A stretch of DNA of 32,464 nucleotides from Actinomycetes bacterium. GTDB lineage: Bacteria > Actinomycetota > Thermoleophilia > Solirubrobacterales > Solirubrobacteraceae. Where the stretch lies: positions 1 to 32,464 of the forward strand of contig JAJZWB010000030.1 in assembly GCA_021846845.1 (NCBI GenBank). Direction: 5' to 3'. Each line of letters opens with the position of its first letter. Position 1 is the stretch's first letter. The position numbers were made by a program, and so were the translations under genes. The notes below the pieces were generated by a model that was not told the origin of the DNA, ran no database searches, and was given only the letters and a program-made list of their open reading frames with translations. This document shows positions 14,108 to 21,361 of this stretch, piece after piece.

Positions 14108-15579
14108 GCGACCGCCACCGGCTCGGCACCGAACAGCTCCGCGCGCTCGGCCTCCGTCGGCATGTCCGGGACCTCCTCACGCAGGTGCACCTTCTCGCCG
14201 TCCTGGACGACGCGGCGGAACACGAACAGCAGCAGCGAGCCGAGCAGCACCCCGACGCCGATCCAGAAGTCGGTCCAGGTGCCGTACCCGTTGAGGTGCG
14301 GCGCCAGCGCCCCGATCACCAGGAAGGCGGCGTTGAGCACGGCCAGGGTCGCGGCGATCGGCACCCACGCCGGCCCGACCTTGATCGGTCTCGGCCAGTT
14401 GGGACGGTCGCGGCGCAGCAGCAGGAACCCTGACAGCGCGAACACGTGCGCCATCACGTAGCCGATGTTGCTCAGGTACAGGATCGCGAGGTTGCTCTTG
14501 ATGAACAGCACCAGGCAGATGTTCACGAACAGGTCCATCGACATCGCGCGGGCGGGGACGTGGAACCTGTTGAGCGTGCCGAACTGCTTGATCGTCATGC
14601 CGGCGCGCGAGATGCCGTACAGCGCCCGTCCCGCGTCCGAGGTCGACGAGGTCATCGACAGCAGCAGGCTCGCGATGATGCACAGCGTGAAGAACGCCGC
14701 GGCGCCGTGGCCCACGAGCGTCGACATCGCCTGCGTGTAGAACTGGCCCTCAGCGGTCGCCGCCGGCACCGCGCCGGTGACGCCGCCCAGGCCGAGCGGC
14801 AGCAGCACGCAGATCAGCAGCATGAACGTAGCCGCCGAGCGCAGCGCCTTGTGCGTGTCGTCGATCGTCCTGTACTCGGGAGCGAAGGTCGCGCACGCCT
14901 CGGTCCCGTACGCGGACCACGCGAGGATGAACATGTACACGAGCGCCAGCTTGATGCCGCTCCATGGGCCCGTGAAGGTCGCGTGGATGTTGCTCGAGTG
15001 CCAGTCGCCCGTGATGTAGGGCGCGATCACGAACAGCGCCAGCGGCACCATCAGCAGCGCCGCGCACGCGTAGGTGAACCACACGGCCGGGCGCATCCCG
15101 AAGATGTTGAACGCCCACACGAAGATGATGCAGCCGATCGCGATGAACGAGGACAGCGTCAGCGTGTTGCCGGCGAACGCGATCGACAGGGTGGAGTGTG
15201 GCCACCACTGCGAGGTCGCGAGGTCGCCGATCACCTTGCCGAAGATCGACAGCACGACCGACCAGCCGATCCAGTAGCCGAACGCCGACAGCGGACCGAC
15301 CAGCGTCGTGTACTTGCGCCAGCCCTCGTGGGCGTAGAGCGCGATCCCGCCGCTGCGGTTTCCGAACATCGTCGCCGGCTCGGAGTAGATCCACGCCTGG
15401 AGCATGCCGATCGCTGCCGACGCGCCCCAGAGGATCATCGAGCCGGTCACTCCGAAGAGCCCCAGCGTGTAGCCCAGGCTTCCAAGCAGAAAGCCCGGGT
15501 TGCAGAGAGCGATGATGAAACCGTCCCACCATCGCAAAGTCTTGAGGAGCTGGACCTCCTCGACGGTTGCACTGGCCAA
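14104..15579 (-). CDS. APC-superfamily amino acid/amine permease 3
   Basis: A 491-aa polytopic protein related to permeases 1 and 2 (LRWWDGFIIALCNPGFLLG near the N-terminus, AWSAYGTEACATFAPEY mid-protein) but clearly more distant. The TTG at 15579 is chosen because AGGAGG lies eight bases upstream and it begins just before the conserved region. The ATG at 15621 lies upstream of that ribosome site. It is coupled by a 4-nt overlap to the downstream Usp gene. Its promoter contains the same TTTGTACAAA operator as zinc-ribbon gene 2, so it probably belongs to the same regulon. The transported substrate is not predictable from sequence. Confidence 0.87.
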   Translation of the reverse strand: MASATVEEVQLLKTLRWWDGFIIALCNPGFLLGSLGYTLGLFGVTGSMILWGASAAIGMLQAWIYSEPATMFGNRSGGIALYAHEGWRKYTTLVGPLSAFGYWIGWSVVLSIFGKVIGDLATSQWWPHSTLSIAFAGNTLTLSSFIAIGCIIFVWAFNIFGMRPAVWFTYACAALLMVPLALFVIAPYITGDWHSSNIHATFTGPWSGIKLALVYMFILAWSAYGTEACATFAPEYRTIDDTHKALRSAATFMLLICVLLPLGLGGVTGAVPAATAEGQFYTQAMSTLVGHGAAAFFTLCIIASLLLSMTSSTSDAGRALYGISRAGMTIKQFGTLNRFHVPARAMSMDLFVNICLVLFIKSNLAILYLSNIGYVMAHVFALSGFLLLRRDRPNWPRPIKVGPAWVPIAATLAVLNAAFLVIGALAPHLNGYGTWTDFWIGVGVLLGSLLLFVFRRVVQDGEKVHLREEVPDMPTEAERAELFGAEPVAVA

Positions 15580-15654
15580 ACCTCGTCCCTCCTGATCTCG
15601 GCGGCCGGCCGGGTGGCCCAATGCCTCCCGGCCTTGTGGCGCTTGTTGCGCGCG

Positions 15655-15683
15655 GTTATACCAGTTTGTACAAAGCCGGTCAA
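15655..15683 (-). promoter_or_regulatory. Promoter of permease 3 with TTTGTACAAA operator in the spacer
   Basis: On the - strand, TTGACC (complement of 15678-15683), a 17-nt spacer and TATAAC (complement of 15655-15660) form a near-consensus promoter. The spacer is GGC + TTTGTACAAA (15665-15674) + CTGG. A protein on this palindrome would sit between -35 and -10, which classically means repression, or MerR-like remodelling. The predicted leader to the TTG start is about 70 nt. Confidence 0.7.
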
Positions 15684-16015
15684 CGAACCGTTGACCTCGC
15701 TCGTGCCGGGCGGCACGCGGCCCGGAGGGCCCCGCCCGGCCGCCATCCGGGGGCCTGCCGGGGTTTCCCGGGCGGTCCCTCCGCGGGTCTCTGGGCCGTC
15801 CGTACGGGTGGTGTTGGGAGGGGTCCCTCGGGGCGCTCGTGCGGACCCCGCCCGGGTGCCTGGCCGTCGTCGGGAGCGGTCATCCGGGCGGCTCGGGGGC
15901 CCTCCGGCGGCCCGCGGGGGCGCTGCGGCCGCGCTTCGGCGGCGTTTCCGGGACGTTTTCGGTCCCTGTCGGGTGCGCGATCGCCCGCGGCGTGGCACTA
16001 TTCGCACAAGGAGAG
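15684..16015. other. Divergent intergenic region, GC-rich, no gene seen
   Basis: This stretch lies between the permease 3 promoter and the rightward Usp-like gene. Open frames here have no supported start and give Arg/Pro/Gly-rich peptides. Apart from the ribosome site of the next gene (AAGGAGAG at 16008-16015) no clear -35/-10 or repeat was found. Confidence 0.4.
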
Positions 16016-16498
16016 ATGACCGCTACCCGTGGACTGCAGGGCTTCGACACGTCGGCCACGTCGGGCGAGTCCCCGCCGCGCCCCGTGCTTCTGGTCACGC
16101 TCTCGGCGCGCATCGAGCCCGTCGCCGAGCGGGTCGCGATCGAGAGCGCGCTCGAGACCCGGGCCAGGCTGCTGATCGCCAACATGCTGTGGCTGCGGCC
16201 CCTGCCCTCCACGCTGATGCTGGCGCCGGAGGCGCTGACGCTTCCGCATGAGGAGGACCTGGAGGAGGTCAGGGCGACAGCGCAGCGCGCCGCGGCCGCC
16301 GGCGTGCCGACCGAACTGCTCCGGATCCACAGCCGGCGGCCCCTGAAGGCCGTGGTTGAGCTCGTCAGCGAGCGCCGGCCGGGCCTGGTCGTCCTGGGAC
16401 CGGATCCCAAGCGCGCGCCGCGCTGGTGGAGGGCGCTCGCCGCGCGGCGGATCCGCAGCCTGGACGACTGTCTGGTCTGGATCGGGTCTGACGACTGA
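16016..16498 (+). CDS. Divergent UspA-like alpha/beta domain protein
   Basis: A 160-aa protein starting at ATG 16016 directly after AAGGAGAG; the frame is open further upstream but without ribosome sites. It resembles a universal stress fold: PVLLVTLS as first strand, then ERVAIESALETRARLLIAN, a helix with AAAAGVPTELL, and VVELVSERRPGLVVLGPDP ending near a basic WWRALAARRIR segment and a final strand (CLVWIG). The classic glycine-rich nucleotide loop is missing, which points to a non-ATP-binding Usp type. It diverges from permease 3 and may share its control region. Confidence in the gene is good, in the fold moderate. Confidence 0.72.
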   Translation: MTATRGLQGFDTSATSGESPPRPVLLVTLSARIEPVAERVAIESALETRARLLIANMLWLRPLPSTLMLAPEALTLPHEEDLEEVRATAQRAAAAGVPTELLRIHSRRPLKAVVELVSERRPGLVVLGPDPKRAPRWWRALAARRIRSLDDCLVWIGSDD

Positions 16499-16569
16499 GC
16501 TCGCGCGCGCGCGTCCTGCCCCGTGGCAGACCGCGTCAACGGCTGGCCCTAGACTCCGGCGCCGAACAC

Positions 16570-17424
16570 ATGCCCGCAGGCATTCAGGACACCCCCTGGA
16601 CCAGGTCATCGCTCGTCGACGGGAGCGCGCGGCGGCCGCTGATCGGCGTCTCCGCGAGCCTGCACGACTTCGGCGACTACGGCGGGATCGGCGTCCAGCG
16701 ACCGGTACACCTGGCGGGGGGGATGCCATTGGTGCTGCCGCAGTTGCCCGAGGCCGTGGATGAGATCCTGGAGCGCCTTGACGGTCTGCTGCTCGCGCCG
16801 GGCCGCGACATCGACCCGGCTCGCTACGGCGAGGAACCCGACGCGCTGCTCGCGGCGACCGAGCCGCGGCGCGACGAGTTCGAGCTGGCGCTGGCCCCGG
16901 CGGCGCTCGCGCGCGGGCTGCCGGTGCTCGGGATCTGCCGCGGCATGCAGGTGCTCAACGTCGCGCTCGGCGGCTCGATGGTTCAGGACGTGCGGTTGAG
17001 TGAGGCCTGGCGAGACCATCCATCGGACCCGGGGTGGCAAGCGTGGAAGCGGATGGAGCTGCTTGCGCTCGGCGAGCTGAGCGAGATCCCGGCGCATCCG
17101 AGGCACGCGATCGAGGTTGCGCGGCCGAGCATCCTGGCCGACTCGCTCGGCGAGGGGCCGGCGACGGTCGACTCCTTCCACCATCAGGCGCTCGGGCGCC
17201 TGGGGGAGGGGCTGCGCGTGACGGCGGTCGCGCCCGACGGGGTCGTCGAGGCGGTCGAGCTGGAGCAGGCCGATGATCGGTGGGTCCTCGGGGTGCAGTG
17301 GGAGCTGCAGGAGGAGTGGCGGATCGACGGACGTTTCGCGCGCGTGTTCGAGGCGTTCGTCGCCGCCGCCGCGGAGCGCGCCGGCGCGGTCGGGGCCTGG
17401 TCCCGCCCGTCCGGCCGCCTCTGA
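16570..17424 (+). CDS. Class I glutamine amidotransferase, PuuD-like (peptidase C26), catalytic His substituted
   Basis: The 284-aa protein has the nucleophile elbow GICRGMQ (Cys123), NVALGG and the substrate-side SFHHQAL (202-208) typical of gamma-glutamyl-GABA hydrolase-like proteins. The motif that is normally GVQWHPE reads GVQWELQEEW (241-250), so the expected catalytic His is Glu. PuuD in the Puu pathway splits gamma-glutamyl compounds, which would suit a gamma-glutamylation module upstream, but the altered triad makes hydrolysis uncertain. No Shine-Dalgarno precedes the ATG. A TAGACT at 16550-16555, about 14 bases upstream, suggests a very short leader or leaderless mRNA. It converges on the SDR gene with a 21-nt gap. 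Confidence 0.8.
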   Translation: MPAGIQDTPWTRSSLVDGSARRPLIGVSASLHDFGDYGGIGVQRPVHLAGGMPLVLPQLPEAVDEILERLDGLLLAPGRDIDPARYGEEPDALLAATEPRRDEFELALAPAALARGLPVLGICRGMQVLNVALGGSMVQDVRLSEAWRDHPSDPGWQAWKRMELLALGELSEIPAHPRHAIEVARPSILADSLGEGPATVDSFHHQALGRLGEGLRVTAVAPDGVVEAVELEQADDRWVLGVQWELQEEWRIDGRFARVFEAFVAAAAERAGAVGAWSRPSGRL

Positions 17425-17445
17425 TGGCCGGTCGAGCCGGCGCGG

Positions 17446-18273
17446 TCAGGAGGTCATCCCGCCCCACTGGCCGCCGGTGATGCTCAGCACCTGGCCCGTG
17501 ATGTAGTTCGCCCACGGCGTGCAGAGCAGGAACACGCCGCCGGCGGCCTCGGACGGCGTGCCCGGACGCCCGAGCGGGATCAGGTTCGGCACGACGTCGC
17601 GAATCTGGGACGGGATCCCGAGCTGGACCGTGCGGCCGTCGATCTGCATCGTGTTGGCCTCCTCCTTGACAGCCGTCAGGCGCGTCTCGATGAAGCCGAA
17701 GGCGACCGCGTTGACGTTGATCCTGAACTGGCCCCACTCCTTGGCCAGCGTCTTGGTCAGCCCGATCACGCCGGATTTGCCCGACGCGTAGTTGGCCTGC
17801 CCGGCGTTGCCCATCGTGCCCGAGATCGAGGAGACGTTGACGATCTTGCGGAACACCTCGATCCCCTGCTCACGCTCGACCTTGGCCGGCTCGCGCATGT
17901 GGGGCGCGACCGCGCGGCACATCTGGAACGGCACCACCGTGTGGATCGCGAGCATCCGGTGAAACGCCTCGTCGGTCATCTTGTGCAGCGGAGCGTCCAT
18001 CGTGTAGCCGGCGTTGTTGACGAGGATGTCCACCCTGCCCCATTCCGCGATCGTCTGGTCCACGAGCGCATCGCAGGCGCCCGGCCGGGTGAGATCGCCT
18101 GCGAACACGAGCGTCTCGCCGGCGATCTCCGAGGCGGTCCCCCGCGCGAGGTCGCCGTCGAGGTCGTTGATCAGGACCTTCGCGCCGTGCTCGCTCAGGA
18201 GTTCGGCGGTCGCGCGGCCGATGCCACGGGCAGAGCCCGTGACGATCGCGACCTTCTCGTCGAGGATTCCCAT
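17446..18273 (-). CDS. Short-chain dehydrogenase/reductase (SDR, FabG-like)
   Basis: A classical SDR of 275 aa. It has the NAD(P) motif TGSARGIG (12-19), NNAG (86-89), Ser in NVSSIS (around 149), and Tyr162/Lys166 in YASGK. The C-terminal TGQVLSITGGQWGG is the usual family ending. Asp at the end of the second strand (INDLDGD) leans toward NAD(H) preference. The ATG follows GGAGA. It could be a 3-ketoacyl reductase or an alcohol/hydroxyacyl dehydrogenase; the substrate cannot be told. It diverges from the DUF6457-like gene and has no co-directional neighbour. Confidence 0.88.
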   Translation of the reverse strand: MGILDEKVAIVTGSARGIGRATAELLSEHGAKVLINDLDGDLARGTASEIAGETLVFAGDLTRPGACDALVDQTIAEWGRVDILVNNAGYTMDAPLHKMTDEAFHRMLAIHTVVPFQMCRAVAPHMREPAKVEREQGIEVFRKIVNVSSISGTMGNAGQANYASGKSGVIGLTKTLAKEWGQFRINVNAVAFGFIETRLTAVKEEANTMQIDGRTVQLGIPSQIRDVVPNLIPLGRPGTPSEAAGGVFLLCTPWANYITGQVLSITGGQWGGMTS

Positions 18274-18488
18274 CGGCTGTCTCCGTCGATCGTCGTTGGC
18301 GATGTGATCTTGTCAGCCCGCTCAGGCCCGCGCTCGGCACAGATGGACGGCGGCTCCGGGCTCGGGCGCGCCGGTCGCCGCGCCGGCCGCCGGGCGGTCG
18401 GCGTCGCCGGGACCTTGGGGATGTGCGCAGGCAAGCTCCCACCCTCCCGGCAGATCTCCCGCGCGGTCCGCCAGGTAGGGTTCGCCCG

Positions 18489-18725
18489 ATGAACGCGAAC
18501 GACTGGCTGGCCGCGTACGCAGAGCGCCTCGGCGTGCCGGCGCCGACCAAGCAGGAGCTGGAGGCGGTGCTCGACCTCGCGGGTGAGGCGGCCCACCGCT
18601 CCCAGCGGATCGCCGCGCCCGTCGCCTGCTGGCTCGCCGCCCGCGCGGGGTTCCAGCTCGACGAGGCGCTGCGCCTGGCGCAGGAGACCGGCGAGCCGCC
18701 TGAGGGAGCTGGAGCGGACGGCTGA
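18489..18725 (+). CDS. Small DUF6457-like protein
   Basis: A 78-aa acidic helical protein starting MNANDWLAAYAERLG and containing a LDLAGEAAHRSQRIAAPVACWLAARAG-type block (described by its ends LDLAG and AARAG), which I match to the DUF6457 family of small actinobacterial proteins. ATG 18489 is preferred: a TAGGGT element ends seven bases upstream, fitting a leaderless transcript, and the family usually starts with this NDWL-type segment. Its stop lies next to the likely start of the saccharopine-dehydrogenase-like gene. The biochemical role is not known. Confidence 0.65.
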   Translation: MNANDWLAAYAERLGVPAPTKQELEAVLDLAGEAAHRSQRIAAPVACWLAARAGFQLDEALRLAQETGEPPEGAGADG

Positions 18726-19884
18726 GCGCGACCACGATGTCGTGCTGCTCGGCGCCACCGGCTACACCGGAGCGCTGACCGCGGAGCACCTCACGCGCAG
18801 CGCCGGCGGCGCGCGCTGGGCGGTCGCAGGGCGCAGCCGCCAGCGGCTTGAGTCGCTGCGCGAGCGCCTGGCCGTGATCGACGCTGCGGCGGCCGACGTG
18901 CCGCTGCTCGTCGTCGATGTAGAGGACGCTGCCTCGCTGCGGCGGCTGGCTCAGAGCACGAAGGTCCTGGCGACGACCGTGGGGCCCTATCTGCGCCACG
19001 GCGAGCCGGTCGTCGCCGCGTGCGCGGCGGCGGGCACCGACTACGCCGACCTGACCGGTGAGCCTGAGTTCGTCGACCGCGTGTGGCTGCGCCACCACGA
19101 GCAGGCGCGTCGCACCGGCGCGCGGCTGGTCCACTCGTGTGGCTTCGACTCGATCCCGGCGGATCTCGGCGCCCTCCACGCCGTTCAGCGCCTTCCGGAG
19201 GGCGAGCCGATCCAGCTCGAGGGCCACGTCCGCGCCGGCGGGACCTTCAGCGGCGGCACCTACCAGTCGATGCTGGAGGTGATGGGGCGACTGCTGCCCG
19301 CGCGCGAGCTCGCCCGTCGCCGGGCCCGGCTCGAGGGCCGTCCGGCGGGGAGGCGGGTCCGCGGGATGAAGGGCCCGCCCCGCCACGATGCGAACGCGGG
19401 CGGCTGGTTGCTCCCCGCACCCACGATCGACCCGATCACGGTGCTGCGCTCGGCCCGCGCGCTGCGCCGCTACGGCCCGGACTTCAGCTACGGCCACTAC
19501 CTGCTCGTCCGTCGGCTGCCGACCGCGGTCGCTCTCGCGGCCGGGGCCGCGGGCCTGGCCGCGGCCGCCCAGCTCCCGCCGCTGCGCGGCGCTCTCGCCG
19601 GGCTCAGACGCTCGGGGGAGGGGCCCAGCGAGGCGCAGCGGGCCCGCGGCTGGTTCCGCGTCCGCCTCGACGGTCGATCCCCGAGCGCCCGCGTCGTGAC
19701 CGAGGTGGCCGGCGGCGACCCCGGCTACGGCGAGACGTCGAAGATGCTCGCGCAGGCGGCGCTCTGCCTGGCGCTTGACGACCTGCCCGACGTCGCCGGC
19801 CAGCTCACCCCGGCGGTGGCGATGGGCGAGGCTCTCATACGGCGGCTGGAGCGGGTGGGGATCGAGTTCAGGACGGTGCGTTGA
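18583..19884 (+). CDS. Saccharopine dehydrogenase-like NAD(P)-binding oxidoreductase (trans-acting enoyl reductase type)
   Basis: From residue about 50 the protein reads DVVLLGATGYTGALTAEHL, the Rossmann start of the saccharopine dehydrogenase-like/trans-acting enoyl reductase family. The family features VGPYLRHGEPVV and CGFDSIPADLGA follow. The start is unclear: GTG 18583 overlaps the DUF6457 gene by 143 nt and its first 45 residues are Arg/Pro/Ser-rich, while the next ATG/GTG/TTG in frame is GTG 18742, inside the first strand. A CTG near 18700-18711 is possible. The family reduces double bonds in lipid or polyketide precursors in mycobacteria. The following decarboxylase start overlaps its stop, so the genes are coupled. 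Confidence 0.8.
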   Translation: MRRPTAPSGSPRPSPAGSPPARGSSSTRRCAWRRRPASRLRELERTAERDHDVVLLGATGYTGALTAEHLTRSAGGARWAVAGRSRQRLESLRERLAVIDAAAADVPLLVVDVEDAASLRRLAQSTKVLATTVGPYLRHGEPVVAACAAAGTDYADLTGEPEFVDRVWLRHHEQARRTGARLVHSCGFDSIPADLGALHAVQRLPEGEPIQLEGHVRAGGTFSGGTYQSMLEVMGRLLPARELARRRARLEGRPAGRRVRGMKGPPRHDANAGGWLLPAPTIDPITVLRSARALRRYGPDFSYGHYLLVRRLPTAVALAAGAAGLAAAAQLPPLRGALAGLRRSGEGPSEAQRARGWFRVRLDGRSPSARVVTEVAGGDPGYGETSKMLAQAALCLALDDLPDVAGQLTPAVAMGEALIRRLERVGIEFRTVR

Positions 19885-21260
19885 ACGAGCGCCCGGCTCG
19901 GGAGGTCGACGCTGAGTCGCTGCGCGAGCCGCCGGGGCCGCGGGCGGACCTGCGCTCCGACGGTCGCGCGGCGCTGGAGTGGGCCGCCTCGTACCTGGAG
20001 CGCGTGGGCGACCTGCCGGTGCTGGCACGGGTGGCCCCCGGCGAGATCCGAGCACGGCTGCCGGCGGAGGCGCCGGAGGAGGGCGAGCCGTTCGCCGCGG
20101 TGCTGCGCGACCTGGACGAGATCCTCCTGCCGGGGGTGACCCACTGGCAGCACCCGCGGTTCTTCGCGTACTTCTCGGTCAGCGCCTCGGAGCCCGGGAT
20201 TCTGGCCGAGCTGCTCGCCGCGACGCTCAACTCGATCGCGATCCTGTGGCGCACCGCTCCGGCCGCCACCGAGCTCGAGGGGGTCGTGCTCGACTGGACC
20301 GCGAAGCTGCTGGGGCTTCCGGACGGGTGGCACGGCCACATCGAGGACAGCGCGTCGACCTCGACAGTGGCGGCGATGATGGCGGCGCGCGAGGCGACCG
20401 GTCGCAACCTGGTCGTCTGCTCCGACCAGGCGCACTCATCGGTCGCCAAGGGGGCGCGGATGCTCGGCATGGAGCTCCGGCGCGTCGCGGCCGATCCTGA
20501 GCTGAGGATGCGCGTCGACGAGCTCGGCGACCTCAGTGGGGCCGCGGCAGTGGTCGCGACCGTCGGCACGACCGGCAGCGCCTCGGTCGACCCGGTGCCG
20601 GCGATCGCCGACGCCTGTCGCGCCGCCGGGGCCTGGCTGCACGTCGATGCCGCCTACGCGGGCTCGGCGATGGTGTGCCCCGAGCTCCGGTGGGCGTTCG
20701 CGGGCGTCGAGCGTGCCGACTCGCTCGTCGTCAACCCCCACAAGTGGCTCCTGACGCCGATGGACTGCTCGCTGCTCTGGACCCGGCGCCCTGAGGATCT
20801 GCGGGCGGCGTTCAGCCTCGTGCCCGAGTACCTGCGCACGCCTGACGCCGAGGATGCCCTGTCGCTGAGCGAGTACGGACCGGCGCTCGGCCGTCGCTTC
20901 CGCGCGCTGAAGCTGTGGGCCGTGCTTCGCTGCCACGGACGGCGGGGGCTGCAGGAGCACATCCGGCGCGGACTCGCGCTGGCGGAGACGTTCGAGCGCT
21001 GGGTCGCCGAGGAGCCGGGCTGGGAGCTCTGCGCTCCCCGCCACTTCTCGCTCGTCTGCCTGCGCATGGAGGGCGGCGACGACCGCAACCGCGAGCTGCT
21101 CGCGCGGGTGAACGCGTCGGGGGAGGCGTTCCTCTCGCACGCGGTGCTCAACGAGCGGTTCGTGCTGCGCATGGCGATCGGGCAGGCGTCGACCACCGAG
21201 CAGGACGTGAGACGCGCCTGGGACGCGCTCCGTCGCGAGGGCGCGGCGCTCGCGGGCTGA
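19881..21260 (+). CDS. Group II PLP-dependent decarboxylase (aromatic-L-amino-acid decarboxylase-like)
   Basis: The 459-aa protein has HPRFFAYF (91-98), His185 in SDQAHSS for stacking on PLP, HVDAAYAG (254-261) with the ring-nitrogen Asp, and NPHKWLL (285-291) whose Lys288 should form the Schiff base. These features fit aromatic-amino-acid/tyrosine/tryptophan decarboxylases and related amine-forming enzymes. The TTG start at 19881 overlaps the preceding stop (TTGA). It would release CO2 and an amine such as tyramine, tryptamine or phenylethylamine; the substrate is not resolvable here. It lies 101 nt upstream of squalene-hopene cyclase and may or may not be in that transcript. Confidence 0.88.
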   Translation: MNERPAREVDAESLREPPGPRADLRSDGRAALEWAASYLERVGDLPVLARVAPGEIRARLPAEAPEEGEPFAAVLRDLDEILLPGVTHWQHPRFFAYFSVSASEPGILAELLAATLNSIAILWRTAPAATELEGVVLDWTAKLLGLPDGWHGHIEDSASTSTVAAMMAAREATGRNLVVCSDQAHSSVAKGARMLGMELRRVAADPELRMRVDELGDLSGAAAVVATVGTTGSASVDPVPAIADACRAAGAWLHVDAAYAGSAMVCPELRWAFAGVERADSLVVNPHKWLLTPMDCSLLWTRRPEDLRAAFSLVPEYLRTPDAEDALSLSEYGPALGRRFRALKLWAVLRCHGRRGLQEHIRRGLALAETFERWVAEEPGWELCAPRHFSLVCLRMEGGDDRNRELLARVNASGEAFLSHAVLNERFVLRMAIGQASTTEQDVRRAWDALRREGAALAG

Positions 21261-21319
21261 GCCTCGGGCCGGGTCGGCCTGGTCGGGCTGCGCTGCGCCT
21301 CGGCGCCGTCCGCACCCGC

Positions 21320-21339
21320 TCTCTCATCGTTCTCTCATC
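21320..21339 (+). promoter_or_regulatory. 11-bp spaced direct repeat upstream of shc
   Basis: TCTCTCATC occurs at 21320-21328 and again at 21331-21339, one helical turn apart, 23 bases before the cyclase start. OmpR-type response regulators typically bind 11-bp direct repeats, and two such regulators are encoded at the end of this gene run. A TCAT pair with the same spacing precedes the second regulator (30983 and 30994). Confidence 0.4.
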
Positions 21340-21361
21340 TGCCGACGGGTACCACCCGGTG

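Noticed and set aside
16502-16513. Alternating CG run considered as a functional Z-DNA or regulatory site
   Set aside because: Only about 12 bases long and expected by chance at this GC content.
20915-21361. 149-codon N-terminal extension of the cyclase frame
   Set aside because: It overlaps the end of the decarboxylase gene, has no cyclase similarity, and the normal family N-terminus begins at 21362.
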